64,000 nt of DNA from positions 1,116,001 through 1,180,000 of the forward strand of contig NZ_CABDUX010000001.1 in the NCBI RefSeq assembly GCF_901411515.1, given 5' to 3'. The DNA comes from Raoultibacter phocaeensis. GTDB taxonomy: Bacteria; Actinomycetota; Coriobacteriia; Coriobacteriales; Eggerthellaceae. A program made the position numbers and the translations under genes. The notes beneath the pieces were generated by a model, which was not told the DNA's origin, searched no databases, and saw nothing but the letters and a program-made list of their open reading frames with translations. Below, piece after piece: positions 24,803 to 33,356 of the stretch (position 1 is its first letter; every line of letters begins with the position of its first letter).

Positions 24803-26317
24803 ATGGGAAAAGAACTGACACGACGCAACTTCATTGGCGCGGCGGCACTGGGGGCGGCGGCCATGGCGGCGGGGGGACTTGCAGCCTGCTCGCCAGGGGA
24901 GAGTTCGGGCGATTCGAGCAGTGCAGGCCAATCGCCCGATAGCGGCACCTGGGACATGTCCACCGATCTGCTTATCTGCGGCAGCGGCGGTGCCGGCATG
25001 GCCTGCGCCATCGAAGCGAAAGATAACGGAGTCGAAAACGTGCTGATCATCGAGAAGCGGTCTAATGTCGGCGGCACGACGACAACCTCGCAGGGCATGA
25101 TCGCCGGGTTCGACACGCAGATACAGAAGAAGCAGGACATCAAGCTCACCTACGACGAGATGTATGCGAACCTCATGAACAACGCGACGTACCATCTCGA
25201 TCCCGCGCTCACCAAGATTACGGTCGAGCGCTGCGGCGAAATCATAGACTGGCTGATCGACCGCGTGCAGGTTCCCTTCACCGAGGATGTCGCCGTGTAC
25301 TACGGGCCTTTGCAGATGATGCATATCGTCGAAGAAGGCGGTGCGGGATTTGCGCAGGCATTCGGCGCCAGGCTTGACGAGCTGGGCGTAGAAACCGAGA
25401 AGGAAACCAAGCTCGTCGAAATCCTGCTCGATACCGAAGGCCGCGTCGCCGGTGCGGTAGCCGAAGGAAAAAAGGGAACAGTGCGCATCCAGGCGAAGGC
25501 GATCATGATCGCTACCGGCGGCTATGCGTACAATCCCGAATTGGCAGCCCGTCTCGACCCCGAAAAGGCGGGCACGTTCGGCATCGGGTATCTCGGCTCC
25601 GAGGGCGACGGCCTCATCGCCGCGTCGAACGCGGGGGCGGCCACCTCGCACACCAACGACATGATGTGCGTCCTCAAAGACTATGTCATCATGAGCGAGC
25701 ATGAGGGCACCTCGGCTTCGGCGAACGTGAACGGGTTCACGCTTTTGCCCAACGTGATCTTCGTCGGTGCCGAAGGCAAGCGTTTCACGAACGAAGGCGA
25801 CGGCGGTTTTATGAGCCAGAACTTCAATGGGCCGGTGTTCGATCAGATGCATCGCGACAACAAGGGATTCGTGTGGCAGGTATCCGACGAGGCGGCGATC
25901 ACGGCAACCGACGGAAAGACCAAGCGCGGCGAAGGGCTCGAGTACATCAAGGGGGCCGATGCGGCTGAGCTTGCTGCGAACATGGGCGTTGATGCCGAAA
26001 ATCTTGCGGCGACGATCGATGCCTACAATGCCGCGGTCGACGCTGGGTTCGATGCGGAATTCGGAAGGCTTCCTACCGTTAAGCTGGTACCGCCCTTCGT
26101 GGCTCTGCCGGTGGTGCCCTGTGAGATCATCACGTACGGCGGCATCGCCCGCAATGAAAACGGCGAGGTTATCTGCGCTGACGGTACGCCGATTCCTGGA
26201 CTGTACGTCGGTGGCGAGGCAAGCTGCAACTCCGCCTACATGGGCTTCACTCTTTCCAACTGCTTCACGTGGGGTCGCATCGGCGGCAAGAGCGCTTCCG
26301 ACTACATTGCTTCATAA
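24803..26317 (+). CDS. Tat-exported FAD-dependent reductase, fumarate-reductase-like lipoprotein
   Basis: This 504-residue flavoprotein has a Tat signal (TRRNF at residues 6-10) with a lipobox ending at Cys29, then a Ser/Gly linker and an FAD Rossmann motif LLICGSGGAGMACA at about residues 56-69. Segments MIATGGYAYN and PGLYVGGEASCNSAYMGFTLS near the end are typical of FAD_binding_2 reductases. It is predicted to be an extracytoplasmic reductase of an enoate or other organic acceptor, with a separate electron donor. It is shorter than the first flavoprotein of the window (4469) and clearly a different paralogue. ATG 24803 has GGGAGGAC upstream. Control by the divergent LuxR protein is likely. 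Confidence 0.9.
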   Translation: MGKELTRRNFIGAAALGAAAMAAGGLAACSPGESSGDSSSAGQSPDSGTWDMSTDLLICGSGGAGMACAIEAKDNGVENVLIIEKRSNVGGTTTTSQGMIAGFDTQIQKKQDIKLTYDEMYANLMNNATYHLDPALTKITVERCGEIIDWLIDRVQVPFTEDVAVYYGPLQMMHIVEEGGAGFAQAFGARLDELGVETEKETKLVEILLDTEGRVAGAVAEGKKGTVRIQAKAIMIATGGYAYNPELAARLDPEKAGTFGIGYLGSEGDGLIAASNAGAATSHTNDMMCVLKDYVIMSEHEGTSASANVNGFTLLPNVIFVGAEGKRFTNEGDGGFMSQNFNGPVFDQMHRDNKGFVWQVSDEAAITATDGKTKRGEGLEYIKGADAAELAANMGVDAENLAATIDAYNAAVDAGFDAEFGRLPTVKLVPPFVALPVVPCEIITYGGIARNENGEVICADGTPIPGLYVGGEASCNSAYMGFTLSNCFTWGRIGGKSASDYIAS

Positions 26318-26695
26318 CCTGACAATGTGGAAGTCCCACAGGTGCTCGGCGACAGCGAAGAGCGGAGTGTGAAAAAGATGCGAAAGGGGTCCGGATAACC
26401 GGGCCCCGTTCGCTTGTTGGTTCGGTGCCCTTGCGTGCGAAGGCGCATCGGGCCGATTCGGTTGCCTATCTGCATCGGCCGAACCTGCCGCGCTGGTTTG
26501 CATCTGATGCAGCCGTTCGCCTTAACAACCCATGCCCCTTTACCAGGTGTTTTAATCTAACTCCTTACCAAAAACTTGCGGGGGGGGGCGTCTCTGCTAT
26601 TGTTCGCATGACAAGAAAACCGACATCGGGCGAGGCGCTTGCAGGTGCTCGGGAGCACGTGGATAGTCGAACGGATAGGCGAAAGGGGCGCGGGG
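26318..26695. other. Intergenic region with homopolymer G tract
   Basis: Besides the terminator at 26386-26407, this 378-bp gap holds a run of nine G (26580-26588). The run sits between TTGCGG (26576-26581) and TATTGT (26598-26603), hexamers 16 bp apart that could form a promoter for the small gene at 26696. Confidence 0.45.
26386..26407 (+). terminator. Hairpin terminator after flavoprotein
   Basis: GGGGTCCGG (26386-26394) pairs with CCGGGCCCC (26399-26407) with one G-T pair and a four-base loop, about 70 bases after the stop; only short T stretches follow. Confidence 0.6.
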
Positions 26696-26938
26696 ATGGG
26701 ATTGATCGACGATCTTGCTGAAAAAGCCCGGTGCGGCTATCTGTCCGAGCTTAAACTGCATCCCGAACGATATCCCTTGTTTGCCGCTGTCGAATCGACT
26801 CCTGTTGACAGCTATTCCCAGCAAGAGTGGCACGAAGCGGCAGCATACCTGGTTCCCGAGAGCAATCCCCCGTGCGACTCGGAAGCATGCAAACGCCTGC
26901 TTCTCGTGCATGCTCAGCGAAACCCTTCCATGCTTTGA
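26696..26938 (+). CDS. Small hypothetical protein
   Basis: This 80-residue acidic, soluble-looking protein begins MGLIDDLAEKARCGYLSEL and contains LHPERYPLFAAVE and a Cys-containing C-terminal third (PPCDSEACKRLL). I do not recognise the family. Codon use looks coding, and ATG 26696 follows AAAGGGGCGCGGGG. It stands alone between the flavoprotein and the permease. Its possible promoter contains a G9 run, which could make expression phase-variable. Confidence 0.6.
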   Translation: MGLIDDLAEKARCGYLSELKLHPERYPLFAAVESTPVDSYSQQEWHEAAAYLVPESNPPCDSEACKRLLLVHAQRNPSML

Positions 26939-27117
26939 GCAACTTGACAGCCTGCCCGCCGTCCGCGTCTTACGCAGCCGCAAAGCAAGTCGGGTGGCGC
27001 TGCATCGTCTTGTGCAGCACGCCTGGCTCGTGCCGCCTGCCTTCGTGCTCGCACACGGATCACAGCGTCGGTAGCTCGATCGAACAAGGACCGCAGCGTC
27101 GGTAGCCCGGTCCATAG

Positions 27118-27149
27118 AAAAAGGCGCAGGGTGGTTCCCGCGCCTTTTC
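27118..27149 (-). terminator. Terminator of the permease gene
   Basis: On the minus strand AAAAGGCGC pairs with GCGCCTTTTT around GGGAACCACCCT and ends in a T tract; it lies about 30 bases after the permease stop. The arms are almost symmetric, so it could work on both strands. Confidence 0.85.
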
Positions 27150-27176
27150 GTTCAAGTGCGAAGCAGCGAGTGGGTC

Positions 27177-28511
27177 CTACAGAACCTGATCGGTCTCCTT
27201 GAATTCCACTACGTCGACCTTCTTCACGCTGCCGTAGATCTTCATGATGACCCAGTACAGCACGCCCGCGAGAACGAGCGAGTTCAAACCGGGGATGCCG
27301 ATGTTCATCATGCTCGTGATCTGACCGACGGCGAAACCGGCAACCCAGCAGATGATCGCGACGGGATTCCAGTTCTCCACTTTCGAAGGCAGCTCGCCCT
27401 TGGCGCGCGATTCGTCGAGCTTCTTGCGGCTGCGGCGCAGTACGTAGTAGTCGATCACCATGATGCCGGCGACGGGCGGGATGGCCACGCCGAGCAGGGT
27501 GAGGAAGTTCGTGAAGTAGTTGATAATGCCGATGACCGAGAGGATCGTGCCCACGATGCCGAGTGCCCATACAAGCGCATTGCGGCTGACTTTTTTGTTG
27601 AACAGCGCGTTGAGCATAGTGGCGAGGCCGAGGCTCGAAGAGTACAGGTTGATGTCGTTGAGCTTGACCGTGGAGGCGACCACGATGATGACGCCGACGA
27701 TGCCCGAGGTGGCCATCATGAGGTCGACAACGTTCTCGGTGCCCGTGGCATGAGCGAGCATGACGGCGAGCAGGTTCATGCCGAGCTCACCGACGAACGT
27801 GCCGATGAGCGTCATCCAGAACACCTGCGTGCCGCCCTTGAGGAAGCGCGCGTAGTCGGGCGTGCAGATGGCACCCGCGATGAAGCCGCCCGCGACCATG
27901 GTTGTTGCGGCTCCAAGCGAAAGCGCCGCTCCCGGAGGTGCCATGGTTACCAGCTCGGTGAGCGTGTGGTCTTGCAAGATGACCCACGTGGCGAAGATGA
28001 CGACGGCGATGAACAGCGGCACGAAGATCGTCGCGAAGTTCGCGATGGCCTTGATGCCGAATACGACGAGCAGCGTGATGCCGATGCCCGTGACGATCGC
28101 CCAGACGGGATACTCGAGATCACCCAAGAAATCGGTGAAGCCGATGATGTCTGACATGCCTTGGCCGAACACCGCGTTCTGCACGCCGAACCAGCCTACC
28201 ATCGAGATGGCCACGACGCCGCCGAACAGCGCCGAGCCGCCTTTGCCGAACCCGGTCCACCGCGAGAGCAAACTCGTCGAGAGCCCCTCGTGGGCGGCGG
28301 CGGTACCGAGCGCCCAGCTGACTACCTGCAACAGCACCGAGCCGAGCATAGTTGCCAAAAACGCATCCCAAAACGTCATGCCGAAGCCGAGTGCGGCGCC
28401 TAACATGAGCTGAGAGACGCAGCAGATCGCGCCGATCCTGATGAAGAGAATCTTCCAAAATGGCTGTTTCGCTTCATCAGGTACGCGCGATAACGAATAA
28501 TCGTTATCCAT
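27177..28511 (-). CDS. NCS1-family purine/cytosine-type permease
   Basis: This 444-residue membrane transporter has about twelve helices. The N-terminus PFWKILFIRIGAICCVSQL and the later GWFGVQNAVFGQGM fit the NCS1 (CodB/allantoin/hydantoin permease) family of cation-coupled nucleobase importers. Hydantoin and allantoin permeases belong to the same family, which is notable because a hydantoinase-like cluster lies 5 kb away; no direct link is shown. ATG 28511 has GAAAGG upstream, and the first codons form an 8-bp inverted repeat (GATAACGA/TCGTTATC, 28489-28508) that may affect translation. Function as a cytosine importer is the default guess. Confidence 0.87.
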   Translation of the reverse strand: MDNDYSLSRVPDEAKQPFWKILFIRIGAICCVSQLMLGAALGFGMTFWDAFLATMLGSVLLQVVSWALGTAAAHEGLSTSLLSRWTGFGKGGSALFGGVVAISMVGWFGVQNAVFGQGMSDIIGFTDFLGDLEYPVWAIVTGIGITLLVVFGIKAIANFATIFVPLFIAVVIFATWVILQDHTLTELVTMAPPGAALSLGAATTMVAGGFIAGAICTPDYARFLKGGTQVFWMTLIGTFVGELGMNLLAVMLAHATGTENVVDLMMATSGIVGVIIVVASTVKLNDINLYSSSLGLATMLNALFNKKVSRNALVWALGIVGTILSVIGIINYFTNFLTLLGVAIPPVAGIMVIDYYVLRRSRKKLDESRAKGELPSKVENWNPVAIICWVAGFAVGQITSMMNIGIPGLNSLVLAGVLYWVIMKIYGSVKKVDVVEFKETDQVL

Positions 28512-28725
28512 TTGTATTACCTTTCATCCGTACACCTTGCGATTCGCATCGCCCCGCAAAAAGCGCACCGATGCAAGTTAGCAGGGAATTATACCTTGAT
28601 ACGCGTTCGGAAAGCGTACGAAATGAAAAGTTAACCATTCGAAGCGACGAGAGGAAACGGGAAGCGATAGAGCGACCCTGGCAGCAGCGCCATCGCATGC
28701 GTGGCGGCAGTTGCGGCGGGCCGGC

Positions 28726-29169
28726 TTACGAAAGCCTGCTTCCAAGCTCTTTGGCAGCCGCTGCCTTGTCGAAGTTGCCGCCGGTTGCCTGGGTGAGCGC
28801 GCCCATCACGCGGCCCATGTCCTTTTTCGTCGAAGCACCCGTTTCCTCGAGCACCCGGTCGATCAGCGCGATAAGCGCTTCGCCCGAAACCTGCTCGGGA
28901 AGGTAGCCTTCGAGGATGTCCACCTGCTCGGTGAGCGTGTCGGTACGCTCCTGATCGTTGCCGGCTTTGATGGAGCCGTCGAGCGTTTCCTTCGTCTGCT
29001 TGATGAGGCGCTTGAGCATGTCGTCGACGTCTTTGTCGGCAATGTCGCGGCGTTCGTTCACCTCGATGTTCTTCAGTTCGCCGTGCAGTTGGCGCAGGAT
29101 GGAGAGGCGAACCTTGTCCTTGGCTCGCATCGCGGTTTTGATCTCGTCTTGTAATTCGGTGTAGTTCAT
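28726..29169 (-). CDS. GatB/YqeY domain protein
   Basis: This 147-residue protein has the YqeY pattern: DEIKTAMRAKDKVRLSILRQL near the N-terminus, EGYLPEQ in the middle and DMGRVMGALTQATGGNFDK towards the end. The domain is also the C-terminal domain of amidotransferase GatB and is thought to contact tRNA. The stand-alone form has no firm role. ATG 29169 follows AAAGAGGG. Confidence 0.92.
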   Translation of the reverse strand: MNYTELQDEIKTAMRAKDKVRLSILRQLHGELKNIEVNERRDIADKDVDDMLKRLIKQTKETLDGSIKAGNDQERTDTLTEQVDILEGYLPEQVSGEALIALIDRVLEETGASTKKDMGRVMGALTQATGGNFDKAAAAKELGSRLS

Positions 29170-29336
29170 GATGCCCTCTTTCGCATTCGCCGCTTGTTTT
29201 CCAAGTAGTATATCGCACGAAAAACAGGTTTTACTATCATGCGCGTTTACGGGTTGCCGACGGAAAGCTCGCCTGGGTTGCATCATGAAGGACTGGTTGG
29301 CGAACCGTACTGGGATGCCCGATGATTTGGCTTTGA

Positions 29337-30161
29337 TCAGGAAGATTCAACGAATTTGTCGCCGACAAGGCTTACTTTGTTGTTCTGATTTTCCTCAAGG
29401 AGCTTCTTGACGTACGCTCCTGTTTTATCAGGTGCCCCGGAGATGTTGCCGTTAACGGGATTGGAAACGCGGTACCACTGTCCGACGCTCGCCTCGCCGA
29501 GCAGGCCGTTGGTGTCGCAGATATAGTACGCCGACCAATCGGATTGGCTCGGGTTCTTGTTCGTTCCAGCGTAGAGAAACGTGGTGTCGGCGCTGTTGCC
29601 GTAGCTCTTGAATTCGATGTAGAGCGTGTCCTTTTGCCCGTTTTTCCCGATACCCTCAACCGCAGGCCATTCTGTAAGTCCGTTCTGCTTGATGTACTGC
29701 TCCCTGATTTGCTGGTCGCTTGTAATCTTGTTTCCGTCCGGATCGGTGAAGGTATACCAGCTGCCGTTATAGGCATTCTTTACCCAGGCAAGCGCGCTTT
29801 CGCCGATGCTCAGCCCGTGTTTGCTGCACGCAACCACGATATGCCCTTCGCCGTCATCGCGTTCGATGGTGAACGCGCCGCCCGACGGGCAGGTGACGTC
29901 TTTGTTCTCTGCCTTCATCTCTGCGATGCACGTGTTGAACGCGCTGGTAGAATCCTTATCAGTGCCGAGCGTGTACGTAGTGTAAAACGTGGACTTTATC
30001 GAGCGGCGGTTCGCATCGCATACCGCTTCCTCGCTGCCTCCGAGCGCGCCGGAAAAGACGGGAACGGCGATGGCGATGAGTACGAGCAGGATCGCAACCA
30101 CAATGAGCAGCTCAGCCAGCGTAAAGCCAGCGTTGCGCCTTTGGTTGGATTGCTCGCCCAT
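29337..30161 (-). CDS. Type IV pilin-like (prepilin) protein
   Basis: This 274-residue protein carries a class III signal: a short basic leader, then G/FTLAELLIVVAILLVLIAIAV with the prepilin peptidase cleavage Gly-Phe and Glu at mature position 5. After the hydrophobic helix comes a soluble domain with Cys pairs (VCDANRR, NTCIAEM, VTCPSGG, VACSKHG) and many Gly/Asn/Tyr residues, as in pseudopilins or major pilins. No pilus assembly genes are adjacent, so it is an orphan pilin here. ATG 30161 follows GAGG; a TTG directly before it is also in frame. A candidate promoter lies at 30217-30245. Confidence 0.88.
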   Translation of the reverse strand: MGEQSNQRRNAGFTLAELLIVVAILLVLIAIAVPVFSGALGGSEEAVCDANRRSIKSTFYTTYTLGTDKDSTSAFNTCIAEMKAENKDVTCPSGGAFTIERDDGEGHIVVACSKHGLSIGESALAWVKNAYNGSWYTFTDPDGNKITSDQQIREQYIKQNGLTEWPAVEGIGKNGQKDTLYIEFKSYGNSADTTFLYAGTNKNPSQSDWSAYYICDTNGLLGEASVGQWYRVSNPVNGNISGAPDKTGAYVKKLLEENQNNKVSLVGDKFVESS

Positions 30162-30216
30162 CAAGTCCTCGTTTTAGATTCGTGCAGTTCATCATGCATT
30201 TTTGCGTATGCATGAA

Positions 30217-30245
30217 ATAGTACTAAACTCATCATGTATAAGCAA
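30217..30245 (-). promoter_or_regulatory. Candidate promoter of the pilin gene
   Basis: On the minus strand TTGCTT (30245-30240) and TACTAT (30222-30217) are separated by exactly 17 bases in an AT-rich stretch about 55 bases before the start codon. Confidence 0.5.
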
Positions 30246-30255
30246 CATGAAGAAC

Positions 30256-30333
30256 TTATCCTTTCATAAAAGCGTAGACAGCGCTGCCGAGCAAAGTCAT
30301 CCAACCATTCTGCATTAAGAATCGAGCGAACAT
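30256..30333 (-). CDS. Possible 25-residue membrane peptide
   Basis: A short frame encodes MFARFLMQNGWMTLLGSAVY plus five more residues, with a GGGAAAGGG ribosome-site-like stretch directly upstream. It could make a single-helix peptide, or be chance; nothing else supports it. Confidence 0.2.
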   Translation of the reverse strand: MFARFLMQNGWMTLLGSAVYAFMKG

Positions 30334-30766
30334 GCCCTTTCCCAAAGCCCCGCATTGTCGGCACTGCCTTGCGAGGCGGCCCTTGCCTCGCTTCACGGTA
30401 GATCGCCCGGCGCACCGGCGTTTTGGGGACTTCCTCAAGTGCGTTTGGCTGAGTTCGGTCGCACGGGGCGCGCTGCAACCCCTGCTTTACTGGCTATCGG
30501 GTGCGAGGTTTTGTCGGAAGGGCGTTTTCGAGCAACGCATTATCGATTAATCCGTTCCCGTTGCGATCGTCGAGCGAGCGGAGTTGGGACGGCGCCCTTC
30601 ATCGGCTGCTTTGTCTGCAACTCGGTGGCCGTTTGTTCTCGCCGGGTCCGTATGGTGCGTAGCGCGGCCACGCGTTGCGTTACATATTTGTAAGAACATC
30701 TAAGGAATCGTAGGTTCTTTGGTATCATAGACGGGTCATTTGCCGTTCCACGTGAGAAAGAAACCC

Positions 30767-31255
30767 ATGAGAGACCTTCCCAAGGATCAACTGAATCCGA
30801 AAATCAAAAACGTTTGGCGTATCAACGACGCAATTTGGCTCACGGTCGTCTTCCTGTGCTGCTTCGTTCCGTTCCTTATCGCCTTCTTCGTCGAATCCGC
30901 TTCGTGGATCCTCATCGTCCTCATCGTCATCGCGGCGCTGTACGCGGTCGGTCTCATCGTATGGCTTGCCGTGCTTCCGCCGATCAGGTTCGTGCGGTGG
31001 CGCTACGAGCTTTCGGAAGACTACCTCGATATCGCGCGCGGCATCGTATGGCGCAAGCGCTTCATCATTCCGTTCATTCGCGTGCAGAACACCGATACGC
31101 GCCAGGGACCCATTCTGCGCGCATTCGGTCTGTCGAGCGTGACCGTCTCCACGGCGGCGGGCGAACACGAAATCCCCGGCCTTGAGACTCACGTTGCCGA
31201 ACAGCTGCGCGACCGCGCGGCCGAGCTCGCCCGCATCGCGCAAGAGGACGTGTAG
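30767..31255 (+). CDS. Bacterial PH-domain membrane protein, YdbS-like
   Basis: This 162-residue protein has two adjacent helices (AIWLTVVFLCCFVPFLIAFF and WILIVLIVIAALYAVGLIVW) followed by a bPH_2 domain (about residues 75-140) with the usual WRYELSEDYLDIARGIVWRK and FIRVQNTDTRQGPILRAFGL motifs. YdbS/YdbT proteins form a membrane pair of unclear role. ATG 30767 is preceded by GAGAAAG; a TTG at 30740 would add nine residues. The YdbT-like partner starts three bases after the stop. Confidence 0.88.
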   Translation: MRDLPKDQLNPKIKNVWRINDAIWLTVVFLCCFVPFLIAFFVESASWILIVLIVIAALYAVGLIVWLAVLPPIRFVRWRYELSEDYLDIARGIVWRKRFIIPFIRVQNTDTRQGPILRAFGLSSVTVSTAAGEHEIPGLETHVAEQLRDRAAELARIAQEDV

Positions 31256-31258
31256 GCC

Positions 31259-33349
31259 ATGAGCGAAGAGCAACGTCCCCAAGCATCCGGCATGCCGCCG
31301 GTGCCTCCCGGAGCGGCTCCGCAGCAGGCGCAGCCCGGCCAGCAATCGCAGCAGCCCGCGCCCGGTTCGTATCCCGATCAGGCTTTCTACGGGCAATCGG
31401 TGCCAAACCAGCAAGGCTTCCAAGGACAGCCGCCCTCGGGCGCGCAGCCTGGCCAGCAGCCTATGCCTTACCCCTATCCGGGCCAGCCCCAGCCTGTGCC
31501 CGGCGGATACCCCGATCAGAACGCGTGGCAGCAGCCCATGCAACAACCTATGCAGCAGCCCATGCCGGATCCCTCGCAGCCGATCAGGCATAAGGTACAT
31601 CACAGCTATATCTGGCTCGGCAGCCTGCAGGTGGCGGGCATGCTCGTTCTTGTCGCGCTGTTCTCCGGGTTCTCCTCGATCGTCGGGGCGTTTGCGGAAG
31701 GCGAGACGATCGGGCGCGGCGACGGTCCCCTACTGCTTATCATCGGCATCGTCATCGTGGTGGGCATCATCGTCCTCGTCGGCATCACGGCGCTCTTCCA
31801 GACGCTCTCGTACAAGCACCTCTACTACGAGCTCGGTCCCGACGAATTCAACCTGTACTCGGGTATCTTTAATAAGAAGCGCGTGCACGTACCGTATCAG
31901 CGCATCCAATCGGTGAACCAGAAGGCGACGATCGTGCAGCGTCTGGCAGGCGTGTGCACCGTCAATATCGATACTGCGGGAGGATCGGCGAACAAAGCCA
32001 TTACGATTCCGTATTTGCAGAACTCCGAAGCGGAGCGCCTGCGCACCGAGCTGTTCGCGCGCAAACAGGCGATCCTCTCGGGTGCGTCGGGAGCCGCAGC
32101 GGCGGCCCAGGCGCAGGTCGTGGCGGCAGCGGGACAGCCCGGAGCCGTCTATCCCGCAGGCCATCCTCAGGCGGGCAACGTACTCGACATGCCAGCCGAA
32201 ATCTTCACCGATGTGCGCGGTGTATTCGGCGGAGCGGCTGTCGAGACGGGCCGCGTGAGCTACGAATACGGCATGAGCAACAAGGAGCTCATCTTCACGG
32301 GGCTTTCCAACAACACCGGCTTCATCCTCATCGTGCTCGCCGCCATCGGCTCGGTAGCAGGCCTTGCCGAGCAGATTCTCTCAACCGCCATCGGGCGCAT
32401 GATCGTCGACGGCGGCGTGAATTTCGTCATGCGATCGTTCGCGGGCAATACCATCTGGGCCATCACCGGCATCGTCGTCGCGGTGTTCGTGGTCGTGTGG
32501 TTCTTCTCGATCATCGGAACGTGCATCTCATACGGCGGTTTCAAGGCGCGCAGACGCGATAGCCGCATCGAGGTCGAACGCGGCCTTCTGCAGCACCAGT
32601 TCCACGGCGTCGACATCGACCGCGTGCAGTCGGTCATCATCAAGCAGAGCTTCATCAGGCGCCTGCTCGGCTACTGCGAGCTTTCGCTCGGCAAGATCGA
32701 TGCCATGTCCGAAAGCGAGCAGGACCAGCAGAAAAACCTCAACCCGCAAGGGCTTGTGATCCATCCGTTCGTCAAGATGAACCGTGCCCCCGAGATTCTT
32801 GCCGGACTCGTGCCCGAGTTCGCCGACGTGCCTACCGAAAACAGGCCGGTGGCGAAGGTCGCGCTCCGACGCGCCATCATCCGCCGCGGCATCCTGCAGG
32901 GCAACGGGTTTTGGCTCGCCATCGTCGTGGCCATCACGCAGTTCTTCGCGAACCTGTTTGTCGCGCCTACTAATGCCGATGCCGTCAACATCTTGTTCTT
33001 CGTGAACACAGGCGCCATCGTGCTCTACGTTCTGTGCGTGCTCTTGCTCGTACTCGACATAGTGGGAGCCGTGCTGTGGTACCGCGGATCGGGATTCGCC
33101 TATAACCAGCGTTTCATGCAGATATCCAACGGCGGCTTCTCACGCGAGAGCGTCAGCTTCCCCCGCAAGAAGATCCAGTACGGTTTCACGAAGACCAACC
33201 CGTTTCAGCGCAATGCCCGCGTGGCAACGATCAATGCACGCACGGCGGCCGGTATCGGGGGCACAACGTTACGGTTGCTTGACGTAACCGAACAGGATGC
33301 AAACACCTGGCTTGATTGGGTGAAACCCGGCGGAAGTATGGTACAGTAA
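31259..33349 (+). CDS. Large PH-domain membrane protein, YdbT-like, with Pro/Gln-rich N-terminus
   Basis: This 696-residue protein has a disordered N-terminal tail of about 110 residues rich in Pro, Gln, Gly and Met (repeated QQPMQQPM units), then helices and repeated bPH_2 domains: one after about residue 190 (YYELGPDEFNLYSGIFNKKR then PYQRIQSVNQKATIVQRLAG), a second around residue 430 (RIEVERGLLQHQFHGVDIDR) and a third near the C-terminus (RFMQISNGGFSRESVSFPRKK). Three PH-like modules with paired helices between them match YdbT. The long tail is an addition relative to Bacillus YdbT. An Ala-rich spacer (GAAAAAQAQVVAAAGQPG) lies after the first domain. It is translated with the upstream YdbS-like gene. 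Confidence 0.87.
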   Translation: MSEEQRPQASGMPPVPPGAAPQQAQPGQQSQQPAPGSYPDQAFYGQSVPNQQGFQGQPPSGAQPGQQPMPYPYPGQPQPVPGGYPDQNAWQQPMQQPMQQPMPDPSQPIRHKVHHSYIWLGSLQVAGMLVLVALFSGFSSIVGAFAEGETIGRGDGPLLLIIGIVIVVGIIVLVGITALFQTLSYKHLYYELGPDEFNLYSGIFNKKRVHVPYQRIQSVNQKATIVQRLAGVCTVNIDTAGGSANKAITIPYLQNSEAERLRTELFARKQAILSGASGAAAAAQAQVVAAAGQPGAVYPAGHPQAGNVLDMPAEIFTDVRGVFGGAAVETGRVSYEYGMSNKELIFTGLSNNTGFILIVLAAIGSVAGLAEQILSTAIGRMIVDGGVNFVMRSFAGNTIWAITGIVVAVFVVVWFFSIIGTCISYGGFKARRRDSRIEVERGLLQHQFHGVDIDRVQSVIIKQSFIRRLLGYCELSLGKIDAMSESEQDQQKNLNPQGLVIHPFVKMNRAPEILAGLVPEFADVPTENRPVAKVALRRAIIRRGILQGNGFWLAIVVAITQFFANLFVAPTNADAVNILFFVNTGAIVLYVLCVLLLVLDIVGAVLWYRGSGFAYNQRFMQISNGGFSRESVSFPRKKIQYGFTKTNPFQRNARVATINARTAAGIGGTTLRLLDVTEQDANTWLDWVKPGGSMVQ

Positions 33350-33356
33350 TCGCATC

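Larger units (their letters stand above)
30162..30766. other. Intergenic region between pilin and PH-domain genes
   Basis: This 605-bp gap holds the pilin promoter (30217-30245) and a doubtful 25-residue frame (30256-30333). From 30340 to 30720 I see only GC-rich shadow frames without ribosome sites or recognisable domains. The last 50 bases are AT-rich and probably carry the promoter of the PH-domain operon. Confidence 0.5.

Noticed and set aside
30744-30759. A fifth parS-like sequence, CGTTCCACGTGAGAAA
   Set aside because: It differs from the parS consensus at four of 16 positions and is not a palindrome outside the CACGTG core.
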